45,942 nt of DNA from Acaryochloris sp. IP29b_bin.148 (lineage in GTDB: Bacteria; Cyanobacteriota; Cyanobacteriia; Thermosynechococcales; Thermosynechococcaceae): positions 1-45,942 of the forward strand of contig NZ_JANQOY010000136.1 of the NCBI RefSeq assembly GCF_028285565.1. Direction: 5' to 3'. The translations under genes and the position numbers were made by a program. A model generated the notes under the pieces. It saw only the letters and a program-made list of their open reading frames with translations. It was not told the DNA's origin and searched no databases. Positions 18,407 through 26,647 of the stretch are shown here, piece by piece (positions within the stretch are counted from its first letter, which is position 1; each line of letters begins with the position of its first letter).

Positions 18407-19576
18407 TCAAGTATGCAGGAAGGCGGCAATTCGGTCAACGGCTGTTGCCAGTGTGGGGGGATCTTGGACCAAGGCAAAACGCACATATCCTTCTCCTGAC
18501 GGGCCAAAGCCAGCACCGGGTGATGCGGCTACGCCCGTTTGGTGTACCAGTTGCTTACAGAATTGGACTGATTGTTGTTGCCAAGGTTCCGGTAGGGGAG
18601 CCCAGATATACATCGTCGCGGTGGGGGAGGGGACGGACCAGCCGATTTTTTGCAGGGCGGATACAAAAACATCTCGCCTTTTTTGAAAGATCGATAGCGT
18701 CGCCTGAATATCTGAATCGCAGGTGGATAAGGCGGTAACGGCTCCATTCAAAATCCCTTGGTACTGGTTAAAATCAACGACAGCCTTGATTTTCCGTAAG
18801 CTGTGAATTAACTCAGCATTGCCAATGGCATAGCCAATCCGAAACCCTCCCATGCTATAGGACTTAGAACAGGTAAAAAACTCGATGGCGCACTGCCGAT
18901 CGCGATCGGCCTGCAAAATGGATGGCATCGATTGTGCTGAAAAGACAAAATCAACGTAGGGAAAATCGTGAACCAGCACCAAATCATGAGCCTGACAGAA
19001 TTGTACGGCCTCCTGAAAGAAGGAGAGAGATGCGATCGCAGTCGTGGGATTGTGAGGATAACTTAACACCATCATCCGCGCTTTCTGGAGAACCGGAGTC
19101 GGAATCTCACTAAAAATAGGTAGGAAGTGGTTTTCTGCTAGCAGGGGCATCCCATAGATTTCTCCGCCCGCTAAATAGACGCCCCCAGAGTGGGAGGGGT
19201 AGCCTGGATCCTGTAAAAGGGCAATATCCCCTGGGTTGAGAATGGCAAGGGGTAAGTGGGCCGTCCCTTCTTGAGACCCAATTAAGGGCAATACCTCCGT
19301 TTCTGGATCCACGGATAACCCAAACCGACGCTCGTACCAGGTGGCAGCAGCCTGCCGAAAGGAGCGGGTGCCGTGAAACAACAGATAGCCATGAGTTGAG
19401 GGATCTTGCAAAGACTGGCTAATGGTCTCCAAGATCGGTGCGGCTACGGGCAAGTCCGAAGATCCCAACGACAAATCAATCAGAGATTGACCTGCATCAA
19501 GGGCTTGGCGCTTAGCCTGATCCATGTCTGCAAAGACATTGGCTTGAAAATTCTGGATGCGATCGGCAAATTTCAT
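18407..19576 (-). CDS. class I/II PLP aminotransferase, LL-diaminopimelate aminotransferase-like
   Basis: 389 residues, fold type I aminotransferase. Visible PLP-site motifs: YPHNPT with Asn176, DFPYVDF with Asp204 and Tyr207, the Schiff-base Lys238 in SKSYSMGGFRIGYAIGN, and Arg246 nearby. A C-terminal RFALVQD likely carries the carboxylate-binding Arg. The overall pattern (ADRIQNFQANVFADMDQAK, HGYLLFHGTRSFRQAAA) is closest to the LL-diaminopimelate aminotransferase-like group annotated in cyanobacteria. Substrate choice within this group is hard to fix from sequence. The ATG at 19576 fits the family start. It could be the first gene of a minus-strand set with the DUF1400 and propeller-like genes. 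Confidence 0.85.
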   Translation of the reverse strand: MKFADRIQNFQANVFADMDQAKRQALDAGQSLIDLSLGSSDLPVAAPILETISQSLQDPSTHGYLLFHGTRSFRQAAATWYERRFGLSVDPETEVLPLIGSQEGTAHLPLAILNPGDIALLQDPGYPSHSGGVYLAGGEIYGMPLLAENHFLPIFSEIPTPVLQKARMMVLSYPHNPTTAIASLSFFQEAVQFCQAHDLVLVHDFPYVDFVFSAQSMPSILQADRDRQCAIEFFTCSKSYSMGGFRIGYAIGNAELIHSLRKIKAVVDFNQYQGILNGAVTALSTCDSDIQATLSIFQKRRDVFVSALQKIGWSVPSPTATMYIWAPLPEPWQQQSVQFCKQLVHQTGVAASPGAGFGPSGEGYVRFALVQDPPTLATAVDRIAAFLHT

Positions 19577-19693
19577 CTACACAAATCATCCTGACCTTTC
19601 AGCAAGTGAGGGTCAGCTAGCGACGGTTGGCTTAAACTCTATCCCAGTTTAAGGTGAATTCTCGCTAAAACTTGGATTGCAGCGTGGAGATAC

Positions 19694-19739
19694 AAAAAGC
19701 CTCAATATCCACTAGAAATCGTAGACATTGAGGCTTTTT
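19694..19739 (-). terminator. intrinsic terminator of vipp1 (bidirectional form)
   Basis: A perfect 13-bp stem: AAAAAGCCTCAAT (19694-19706) pairs with ATTGAGGCTTTTT (19727-19739) across a 20-base loop. Because the stem carries A5 on one side and T5 on the other, it can end transcripts in both directions. It begins 15 bases past the vipp1 stop. On the other side it lies upstream of the aminotransferase gene, so it mainly serves vipp1. Confidence 0.9.
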
Positions 19740-19754
19740 CGCTCTTATTTAGAT

Positions 19755-20549
19755 TTAAATTTGATCTAATTTCGTGCGTAATTCTTCTAGCTCTGCATCA
19801 ACGGGGGTTTGCTGCTGTGGTGTATCAACAGATTGAGTTTCGGCAGCGGGCAATGCCTCTGGCGTCGCAGGACTCCCTTCCAACGCAGGAGGCTCTGCCA
19901 ATTGAGCTTTCAGCATCGCCAATTCCGAGTCAACATCGCTGCCCGCTTCCAAACTGGCAAATTGACTCTCTAAGGTATCTCCAGCCAGTTCTGCCACGGC
20001 TTCAGATTCGGCTTCCATTTGCATGACTTTTTCTTCCATACGCTCAAAGGCCCCAATGGCGCCAGAGGTATCGACGCGGCCCATGGCTTTATTGATTTGC
20101 TCGCTGGCCTTGGCCGCACGGGCTCGGGCCTTCAGCATTTCTTTCTTGGTTTTGGCTTCCGCAATTTTGCTTTCTAAAGCCGTCATGTTCCGCTTAAGCG
20201 TCGTCACTTGATTCGTCGACTGGTCTAGCTGTCCCTTAAGGCTATTGGCTGTATCGGTAAAGCTTTGCTTGCGAGATAGGGCTTCACGGGCGAGGTTCTC
20301 ATCTCCCTTTTGGAGGGCGAGTTGGGCCCGACGATACCATTCGGAGGATTGGGTTTGGGCTTGATTGTATTGCTGTTCTAACCGTTTCTGAGCAGCGATG
20401 GATTGGGCCACAGCCTGACGCAGTTGCACTAAGTCTTCGCGCATGTCCTCAACGGTCTGCTCCAGAATTTTTTCTGGATCTTCGGCAGAGCTGACAACTG
20501 CATTGAGGTTTGAACGAACAACCCGACTAACGCGGTCAAATAATCCCAT
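19755..20549 (-). CDS. vipp1: VIPP1/IM30, PspA family membrane-remodelling protein
   Basis: 264 residues, nearly all helical. The N-terminus MGLFDRVSRVVRSNLNAVVS is the membrane-binding amphipathic helix of the PspA/IM30 family, followed by DPEKILEQTVEDMREDLVQL and long coiled coils to about residue 200. It continues beyond PspA length with a 40-50 residue acidic Pro/Ala linker and a last short helix (DAELEELRTKLDQI), the C-terminal extension that separates VIPP1 from PspA. The family forms ESCRT-III-like rings needed for thylakoid formation and membrane protection. The start is unambiguous. It has its own terminator directly downstream. Confidence 0.95.
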   Translation of the reverse strand: MGLFDRVSRVVRSNLNAVVSSAEDPEKILEQTVEDMREDLVQLRQAVAQSIAAQKRLEQQYNQAQTQSSEWYRRAQLALQKGDENLAREALSRKQSFTDTANSLKGQLDQSTNQVTTLKRNMTALESKIAEAKTKKEMLKARARAAKASEQINKAMGRVDTSGAIGAFERMEEKVMQMEAESEAVAELAGDTLESQFASLEAGSDVDSELAMLKAQLAEPPALEGSPATPEALPAAETQSVDTPQQQTPVDAELEELRTKLDQI

Positions 20550-20980
20550 GACTCGGTTTTTCCTTAAAACAATAGACTTCTATGACAATCCCTGGTTCTA
20601 GACTAGCGAAGCTTGAGGTTTTCAGCGAGATCAATGCCCTGGTTAATACCTAAATGTGGGCCTGAGTGGTCTGCACTTACATGTTACTTGGCTTCCTGAC
20701 TGATAGTGGTGATATATACAGGCTTTTTAAGATCCAAATTAGGAAATGGTCTGGATAGTCAGTATCAGTTTACCCACTTCAGAACCATGACAAAGCAACG
20801 CTGAATAAGAAGCTGGCTTCACCTGGCCTGAGAACTGGCAAAATCGCCAATATTGTGTTGAAGCACTAGTTAGTATTCTAGCAATCTCAATGCTAGTAAG
20901 GGATTCTTAGAAGCACTTTAGGCTTTGGAGTTTGGAGGGGCGTCTATAAACGGACGAGTTCGGCCATATGGACACCAAAA
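20550..20980. other. intergenic region upstream of vipp1
   Basis: About 430 bases between the vipp1 start and the terminator of the bacteriocin-like gene. I see no ORF of useful length and no known RNA. The part next to 20550 must contain the vipp1 promoter on the minus strand; no strong consensus boxes are visible. A short inverted pair around CTAGCAATCTCAATGCTAG (about 20879-20897) could form a small hairpin. Confidence 0.45.
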
Positions 20981-21009
20981 TACCCCCAAGCTCGATAAAC
21001 TTGAGGGTA
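20981..21009 (-). terminator. terminator of the bacteriocin-like gene
   Basis: TACCCCCAAG (20981-20990) pairs with CTTGAGGGTA (21000-21009) over a 9-base loop, with one mismatch. On the minus strand the stem is followed by TTTT. It lies 35 bases past the stop of the gene ending at 21044. Confidence 0.75.
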
Positions 21010-21043
21010 AACTTAGCGGTAGTAGCTAGCCTAGAGCCTATAA

Positions 21044-21277
21044 TTAGTCAACAGTACCTGCTTGCAGACTGAAAGCATCGGTAAAGATTTCTTGGTTAGC
21101 ACCATTAATGGTGCCAAAGGCAGCTGAACCACCAGGACCAGATGTAGCAGCACCCGTAGAACCGAGCAACTCGGTATCAGATTTGAACGAAGTCGCGTTG
21201 ATATTCAGAGTCGTAATGGCTCCACCTGCAACTAGCTCTTGCTGTTGATCAGATAATTCAGTAAATAATTCAGACAT
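21044..21277 (-). CDS. CTB-type bacteriocin-like peptide precursor with double-glycine leader
   Basis: 77 residues. The N-terminus MSELFTELSDQQQELVAGG is a typical double-glycine leader (LS..E.E.V.GG pattern) with Gly18-Gly19, where a C39 peptidase-ABC transporter would be expected to cut. The core of 58 residues is Gly/Ser/Ala/Thr-rich and has no Cys. It fits the cyanobacterial CTB family of bacteriocin-like peptides, though that name is from memory and activity is not shown. GAGG precedes the ATG and a terminator follows, so it is a self-contained unit. No transporter, modification enzyme or immunity gene is nearby. Confidence 0.8.
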   Translation of the reverse strand: MSELFTELSDQQQELVAGGAITTLNINATSFKSDTELLGSTGAATSGPGGSAAFGTINGANQEIFTDAFSLQAGTVD

Positions 21278-21452
21278 GATTTAACCTCAAAGGATAGATA
21301 AGAAATGTTGTTTCTATAGACAGTAGACCATCAGATTTTGAATCATTCAGTGATGTCGGAGTGCTACTAGAGTGATGGGGAACACACGTCCCAAACGGGG
21401 AAGGTGTGCTAATTGCGTATCATCTTGACTACAACCCTAGAATTTCTTTGTA

Positions 21453-22103
21453 ATGCTGATGTCTCAGTCTCTTGAACCCATCGCATATTCAACACAGAAC
21501 CATTTCGTTGCCTATGGCCAAGTTCTAGATCAGGGCAAAACACAGCGGGTTACGGTGACGTTGCAGGACGACCCGCTAACCTGGGAACAGGCCATTGAGC
21601 TGTGGCAACAGGATCCAGAATTCCGCACGTTCACCACTCAAATCCTACGGGAGAGTGCCTACGCTGCCTTCTTTTGGGAAACACCGCCCCTAACGCCGAC
21701 CAGCCTGAACCAACCGTGGGAATTTGTGCTGGTGCAAGCCCCCATGTTGGCAAAGGTGTCGCCGAACCTTCAACCCTTTGCCGCCTATCTCGATCACGGC
21801 AACGAGCCCCTGCGCGTGTTTCCTAACTTAGGGGGAGACGCCGTGCTGATTGTGCCCTGTGCCCTTGGCCCTTTACCCACCTACACTCACTTGGCTAACT
21901 TTGTTCGGCAAGGCCCAATCGCACAAGTCGATACACTATGGCAAGTTTTGGGGACGACGCTGCAAGATGTGATGCGATCGCGAACCGCTCCGTTGTGGGT
22001 CAGTACTTCCGGTTTAGGCGTTTACTGGCTCCATATTCGCTTGGATGACGCGCCCAAATACTACACCCATGCCCCCTACCGTAACCCGCACTGGCCTGGG
22101 TGA
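21453..22103 (+). CDS. conserved hypothetical protein, 216 aa
   Basis: I recognise this only as a type seen in cyanobacteria; it may belong to DUF6940, a recollection I could not check. The 216 residues are cytoplasmic-looking. Notable stretches are LTWEQAIELWQQDPEFRTFT, AAFFWETPPLTPTSLNQPWE (a WETPP motif) and FPNLGGDAVLIVPCALGPLP, suggesting a compact alpha/beta domain. An ATG at 21459 is an alternative start. It is divergent from the bacteriocin-like gene, 175 bases apart, and ends 16 bases before the convergent glycosyltransferase. Nothing in the sequence gives a function. Confidence 0.75.
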   Translation: MLMSQSLEPIAYSTQNHFVAYGQVLDQGKTQRVTVTLQDDPLTWEQAIELWQQDPEFRTFTTQILRESAYAAFFWETPPLTPTSLNQPWEFVLVQAPMLAKVSPNLQPFAAYLDHGNEPLRVFPNLGGDAVLIVPCALGPLPTYTHLANFVRQGPIAQVDTLWQVLGTTLQDVMRSRTAPLWVSTSGLGVYWLHIRLDDAPKYYTHAPYRNPHWPG

Positions 22104-22119
22104 ACGTTCAACGCCAGAA

Positions 22120-23376
22120 CTATGGCATCAGCTGCTGATAAAGCTGGCTTAACTGTTGCGCTACGCCCTGCCAACTAAAGATCATTTCCACCCGTTGGCG
22201 TCCCGCTCTGCCCCACTGTTGACTGAGATGTGGATCGGCCAAAATTCGATCAATGGCTTGGGCAAACCCTGTCACATCCTTGGGGGGCACCAGTAATCCC
22301 GTTTCATTGGGTAACACTGTAAATTGCAACCCTCCTACATCACTGACCACTACAGGCGTGCGACTGGCCATTGATTCAATGGCAACGAGTCCAAAGGGTT
22401 CATAGTGGCTGGGAACCACACTGACATCAGCAGCCGCATAATAAAAGGGCAATGCTTCGCTACTAATTCGTCCTGGGAAGCTGGTTTGATCATTTAGTCC
22501 TAGCGTTTGGACAATCCCTGCAATGCGATCTCGTTCCTGACCATCCTTCTCGCCTGGACGACTGCCGCCGCCAATGATCAGTCGTAAATCATCGCCTTCT
22601 CGAAATTGAGATTGAGCGATCGCTCTGATCAAGGTTTCAATTCCTTTGCGAGGGTCAAAACGACCAATATAAAATACGACTTTGGCTTCTAAAGGAATCC
22701 CCAAGTGCTGGCGAGCCTCTGCTTGAGAGATAGCGCCGTATCGTTCAATATCAGTTCCACAGGGAATGACTTGGATATTGCCCGAAGTAGAAAGGTGCGA
22801 TCGCATATGCACCTTTTCCTGGGGGCTAGTGGAAACGATACAATCTGCAGATTCCAAACATTTTTTTTCAACGGCCAGCCGGGTCGCTGCAATATCAGGA
22901 ATATGAGGAACATTGGCATACTTCACCGCTCCCAGAGAATGATAGGTATGCACTTGTGTCATGGGTTGGTGTTGCTTGAGCTTCATCCCTACCCAACCAG
23001 ACAGCCAATAGTTGGTATGAACCAAGGAATAGTGAATCCCTTCCTGAGTTTGAAACGTTAAAAGTTGTTCTAAAAATTGGGGGAGACAATCAAAAATCTC
23101 ATCCCGACTGACAAATTTAGGCGGCCCTGCAGGCAGACGAATCGTTTGACAACCCGGCCGATGCTTCACACGCTCAGGCTTTTGTGCATCCGACTTGCGG
23201 GTGAACATATCGACTTGCCAACCCAGTCGAGATAAGGCTTCCCCCACTTGCCGAACATAGACATTTTGGCCGCCAGCCTCTTCAGCTCCAATTTCAACAG
23301 CGGGATCGCCATGGACAGAAATCAAGGCAATTCTTGCCGACCTCTTATTCTCAGAGGATATGCTTTGTGAATTCAT
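22120..23376 (-). CDS. family 4 glycosyltransferase (GT-B)
   Basis: 418 residues from the ATG at 23376. The N-terminal domain begins RIALISVHGDPA and has the GAEEAGGQNVYVRQVGEALS loop typical of sucrose-phosphate synthase-like and MshA-like GT4 enzymes. The C-terminal domain shows VFYIGRFDPRKGIETLI and the nucleotide-sugar motif HYEPFGLVAIESMA (the EPFG....E signature). The acceptor is not clear. An in-frame ATG at 23463 would add 29 hydrophobic residues unlike the family, so the internal start with GGAG just upstream is preferred. The gene converges with the 216-aa gene and stands alone on its strand. Confidence 0.88.
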   Translation of the reverse strand: MNSQSISSENKRSARIALISVHGDPAVEIGAEEAGGQNVYVRQVGEALSRLGWQVDMFTRKSDAQKPERVKHRPGCQTIRLPAGPPKFVSRDEIFDCLPQFLEQLLTFQTQEGIHYSLVHTNYWLSGWVGMKLKQHQPMTQVHTYHSLGAVKYANVPHIPDIAATRLAVEKKCLESADCIVSTSPQEKVHMRSHLSTSGNIQVIPCGTDIERYGAISQAEARQHLGIPLEAKVVFYIGRFDPRKGIETLIRAIAQSQFREGDDLRLIIGGGSRPGEKDGQERDRIAGIVQTLGLNDQTSFPGRISSEALPFYYAAADVSVVPSHYEPFGLVAIESMASRTPVVVSDVGGLQFTVLPNETGLLVPPKDVTGFAQAIDRILADPHLSQQWGRAGRQRVEMIFSWQGVAQQLSQLYQQLMP

Positions 23377-23520
23377 GACTCCAGACAGAACGAAGCAATT
23401 CTTAGCAAGAAGACTTCTAAACGATGGGAAAAGAATTAATACAAAGCATATCCTAAAACCCATCGCTCAGCCGTTACCAGACTATCTGGACCATATTAGA
23501 GGTGTTACAGAGACCAATTA

Positions 23521-23810
23521 ATGATCTGGCGTTGGATATTCAGTATGCATTCAATCCATTCTGGAGGGGGATACAGCCTACAGAGCGAAGAAAATGCGGT
23601 CCAGCCATCAACAGCCATTTGGCAAATGCAGGAGTACCCTTATGAAAAAGTGGCTTTGGCCTTCGCTGAAAAATATGGTGAAGTCACCTCTGAGAAAATT
23701 ACAAAAAGATTGTAACTTGGGTCAGGCCTAAGTTTGCGAACATCCTGGATGAGCCGGGCGTTCGCAAATTTGAGGGATATGAATTTGAAATTATTATCCC
23801 CAAACCTTAA
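23521..23810 (+). pseudogene. small gene of unknown family broken by a one-base deletion
   Basis: The first frame (ATG at 23521) ends YEKVALAFAEKYGEVTSEKI, then TKRL and a stop at 23713-23715. A second frame continues from about 23703 to a stop at 23808-23810 and reads VTWVRPKFANILDEPGVRKF, then EGYEFEIIIPKP. Adding one A to the A5 run at 23702-23706 joins them smoothly as EKITKKIVTWVRPKF. The product would be up to 96 residues, charged and soluble. The family is not known to me. The true start may lie downstream of 23521. Loss by a homopolymer slip, a sequencing error or programmed slippage are all possible. Confidence 0.5.
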
Positions 23811-24524
23811 TGAAGTGAGGTGCCACTCACAGATTGTAATTAAAGTCTGACTCTCCTGTTGGAGAAGCCAGAGAGATTCTCAAAAGACTAATCCGTTGAT
23901 GCAGAATCCATGCCAGAAACTGGAGGCGATGACAAAAGCTTATGATAGTGCCCTAACTAAATCTATTCTTTATGAGAGAAAAAATGCTGTATGAATTTAG
24001 ATTGCATTAGGTTTTAAGTCTCAAAAAAATAGGTCTTAAATATAACTGCATGTATGCACTTTAATTCTGCCTGAAAGTTAATTTTATGTTAATGTAATCT
24101 ATGCCTTGCCTAAAAAAAATAGCAGTTAACCCTATTCAAGAACTGGCCATCACTCATTAAAATGTGATGAAGTGTCTGGCCCCTAATGTCTTAGTGCTGG
24201 CATCTTTTAGCAACTTTCGCTACAGCATTATTCTAGGTCTTCCACTACATGAATATAAACTCTACGTAGAAACACGCAGGTCACTTGTTGATAGCTAGCA
24301 ATTTAACCGGATGCTTTCACAGTTTGGAATAAAGAAAGGAAATCCTTACGTAGAAATACGCAGGTAACTCGATATTTCGATAGTTAGAATGATTGCTAGT
24401 AGGGGGAAATAGTTAACCCATGTTTAGGGTTAGCACATGGTCATCTCAAAATAAATCTATCGTCTTTTTTTAGCTAAAACTCGTCATTTACCTGCTTTTT
24501 ACTGACTTTTTAAATTGCTAATCT
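23811..24524. other. 714-base gene-poor region upstream of the EAL-GT26 gene
   Basis: AT-rich, with no convincing ORF on either strand. Near its right end it holds a degenerate direct repeat (24263-24302 and 24347-24390), described separately. The stretch just before 24525 (TTTTTTTAGCTAAAAC and following) should contain the promoter of the EAL-GT26 gene. The long size suggests complex regulation, an undetected small RNA, or a decayed gene. Confidence 0.5.
24263..24390 (+). repeat. two copies of a ~40-base direct repeat, 84 bases apart
   Basis: Copy 1 starts at 24263 and copy 2 at 24347; the core consensus is TACGTAGAAAYACGCAGGT. Similarity continues into CACTTG/AACTCG, then GATAGCTAG.AAT/GATAGTTAGAAT after a small gap. 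Both contain the palindrome TACGTA. The offset of 84 bases is about eight helical turns, so both copies face the same side of the DNA. They lie 140-260 bases before the EAL-GT26 start and may be binding sites for a regulator; the identity of the regulator is unknown. Confidence 0.65.
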
Positions 24525-25922
24525 ATGTTGGCTCAGCCGCGACCTGTCCTATCTTCACCACAATTTATGATTAATCCCCGTGGATTTGAATTGTGGTACC
24601 AACCTGTCTATGATGTCTCCTCCGGCCACGTTGTCCAAAATGAAGTTCTCTTGCGGTGGCGCGATACTCAAGGTTCATTACATCGACCCAAAACATTTAT
24701 GCCCGTCGTCAGCAATGCTGAAGCGGAACCCTGGCTAGATCGCTATGTGACGAGCCAAGCCATTGCTCAATTAAAAGCGTATCCCCATCTAAAACTTTCG
24801 ATTAATTTATCCAAACGGATTGTTGAAGATCGGTCGATTGCTGAAGATATTTATAATCTGTTGACCCAGCAGAATGTCCAGCCTCATCAGCTCCATTTTG
24901 AAATTTCTGAAGCGAGTCTGGCTCAAAACTTTCAGGATTCAGTTGCATTAGTCCATGATCTGAAAGCGTTGGGTTGCTCTGTCATCCTAGATAATTTTGC
25001 AAATCAACATCTCACTTTTCTGCAATGGGAAAAGCTAGGCGTTGATGCGGTCAAGTTAGATGCCTCATTGATTCGTGATCTCAAACAAGATTCACTGCAA
25101 ACCCGACTTGCTAGAGCGATCATCGATACCAGCGTTTCTCTGGAACAATCTGCGATCGCAAAATCCGTAGATGCTTACGCCACCTCTCGGCACCTGCATA
25201 ACTTCAGCGTTGGTTCAGCCCAGGGATACCATTTCAAACCACCTAGTAACCGTCCGTGGCTTACCAGTAAAGTGGAAGTTTTGGGTGTCCCCATCGATAA
25301 CATGACCCAAGCAGATCTGTTGAACGATCTGAAATCGGGGGTTGTATTTACCGCCAACCTGGATCGCCTGACACATCTCAACCAGGATCAAGAGCTGCGT
25401 GCGGCCTACAACATCGCTGATTACAAAATTTGCGATAGCCAAATCCTCTATTTTGCCTCTCGATTGTTAGGATCACCCATTCAAGAGCAGATCTCTGGGG
25501 CTGACCTATTTGCAGCCTTCTACACCCACCACCAAAATAATCCAGATATCACCGTTTTCTTGTTAGGGGGGGCCCCTGGAGTGGCCGCTCAGACTCAACA
25601 AACGATTAATACCCGCGTGGGTCGCGATATGGTTGTGGGGGCTTACTCTCCCTCCGCTAGTTTTGATGGGAACTCACAAGAATGTACAGACATTATTGAG
25701 CATATCAATCGATCGGGAGCCACAGTATTAGCCATTGGTGTGGGTTCACCCATCCAAGAGCGCTGGATTTACCGTCACCGAGAACGGCTGGCTGACTCGA
25801 TTAAAATTATTTTTGCCATCGATGCCATCTTGGATCTGGACACAAGCCGCCAACAGCGCGGCCCACTTGCCAGTCTCTTTGGTGCTAAGCAGTTACTTCG
25901 TTTGATCAGTCAGCCAAAGTGA
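24525..25922 (+). CDS. degenerate EAL domain fused to a WecG/TagA/CpsF (GT26) glycosyltransferase
   Basis: 465 residues. Residues about 15-240 are an EAL-like domain: QPVYDV, EVLLR at 40-44 in place of EALLR, INLSKRIV, HFEISEAS, VKLDASLI, SAQGYHFKPP. Catalytic features are eroded: DDFG is DNFA, and the AEGVE motif is AKSVD. A working c-di-GMP phosphodiesterase is therefore unlikely; ligand binding is still possible. Residues about 243-465 are a GT26 domain: VEVLGVPIDNMTQADLL, VVFTANLDRLTHL, ADYKICDSQILYFASRLLG, ISGADLF, FLLGGAPGVA, VLAIGVGSPIQERWI. GT26 enzymes (WecG, TagA) add sugars to lipid-linked intermediates of surface polymers. The fusion suggests a sugar transferase controlled by a c-di-GMP-type input. 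Confidence 0.9.
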   Translation: MLAQPRPVLSSPQFMINPRGFELWYQPVYDVSSGHVVQNEVLLRWRDTQGSLHRPKTFMPVVSNAEAEPWLDRYVTSQAIAQLKAYPHLKLSINLSKRIVEDRSIAEDIYNLLTQQNVQPHQLHFEISEASLAQNFQDSVALVHDLKALGCSVILDNFANQHLTFLQWEKLGVDAVKLDASLIRDLKQDSLQTRLARAIIDTSVSLEQSAIAKSVDAYATSRHLHNFSVGSAQGYHFKPPSNRPWLTSKVEVLGVPIDNMTQADLLNDLKSGVVFTANLDRLTHLNQDQELRAAYNIADYKICDSQILYFASRLLGSPIQEQISGADLFAAFYTHHQNNPDITVFLLGGAPGVAAQTQQTINTRVGRDMVVGAYSPSASFDGNSQECTDIIEHINRSGATVLAIGVGSPIQERWIYRHRERLADSIKIIFAIDAILDLDTSRQQRGPLASLFGAKQLLRLISQPK

Positions 25923-26223
25923 TCATGAAAACGCTGCCTCCATTCATCGGGACTATCAACTGCTAAGCATGCCCTTCTCAGCCGTGATTCAGTGGTCTAG
26001 GGTAGAGAATCGATGAATCCCAGTTTGGGGATTGTGCTTCTTTGAAGCGGAGCGTTTTTTGCGAAAAACTCAGAGTCTCAGCCTTCCTAAAATTCAGGGT
26101 TTCAGCTTATCCTGAAATTGGCTGATTACCTTCTTGAACAAAAAATGTCGTGTTTCTGCTGGGTAATGGGTTGTATTGTCAGGTCGCTCAGGCCATGATG
26201 AAAGCAGTTTTAATTCACGCTCA
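25923..26223. other. intergenic region with possible weak terminator
   Basis: About 300 bases between the EAL-GT26 gene and the next gene. It contains two small hairpins: AATCCC/GGGATT (26016-26033), and GCTTC-TTT-GAAGC at about 26036-26048 with a T6 run at about 26054-26059. Together these could end the EAL-GT26 transcript, but the stems are short. No ORF with protein-like features is present. Confidence 0.4.
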
Positions 26224-26637
26224 ATGGATACTGAACAGCAACGTCTAACCCTGCAAATCTTGATCGGTTCTGCATGGGTTGACCATCACCTTAGCGAACC
26301 TGAGGTCACCTACCTACAGCAAGTTTTAGAGCGGTACCACCTGAGTCAGGACGCTGACTTACAGGCTCTACTGCAACAACCCGTCCCCCTTCAGCAAACC
26401 GAACGTTGGATCGTGCAGTTTCTTAAACACACGGATCAAGAAGAGCGGCTTAAGTTGCTAGCGGCCATTGGTAATCTTCTGATTGCAGATGATGTTGTCT
26501 CAGATATAGAGCATGATCTACTGGATGAGTACCATGATTTGATGGCAAAGATCTCCAATGAGCCCAATTACATTGCCACCTTAGTCAAAAATATTGGCCA
26601 CTATGTGAACAAAGCCTTAAACACGCTAGCTGCCTGA
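26224..26637 (+). CDS. small helical protein, possibly TerB-like
   Basis: 137 residues from the ATG at 26224. A longer frame starts upstream at a TTG (26176), but its 16 extra residues are polar and unlike a domain start. The sequence is all-helical: LTLQILIGSAWVDHHLSEPE, then YLQQVLERYHLS, LLAAIGNLLIADDVVSDIEH and LLDEYHDLMAKI. The paired acidic stretches (WVDHHLSEPE and IADDVVSDIE) resemble the metal-binding helix pairs of TerB/DUF533 proteins; this is inference without a search. It converges with the M23 peptidase gene, 10 bases apart. Function unknown. Confidence 0.7.
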   Translation: MDTEQQRLTLQILIGSAWVDHHLSEPEVTYLQQVLERYHLSQDADLQALLQQPVPLQQTERWIVQFLKHTDQEERLKLLAAIGNLLIADDVVSDIEHDLLDEYHDLMAKISNEPNYIATLVKNIGHYVNKALNTLAA

Positions 26638-26647
26638 ACTGAGCAGG

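Noticed and set aside
21453..22103. Immunity or maturation gene for the CTB-type peptide
   Set aside because: Only divergent placement supports it; no protease, transporter or membrane features are visible in the protein.
23377..23463. Upstream start of the glycosyltransferase adding 29 residues
   Set aside because: The extension is hydrophobic and Cys/Phe-rich, unlike soluble GT4 enzymes, and the internal ATG is followed at once by the family N-terminus.
24263..24390. Possible CRISPR array because of the repeated ~40-base units
   Set aside because: Only two diverged copies, an irregular repeat end and no cas genes; better seen as regulatory direct repeats.
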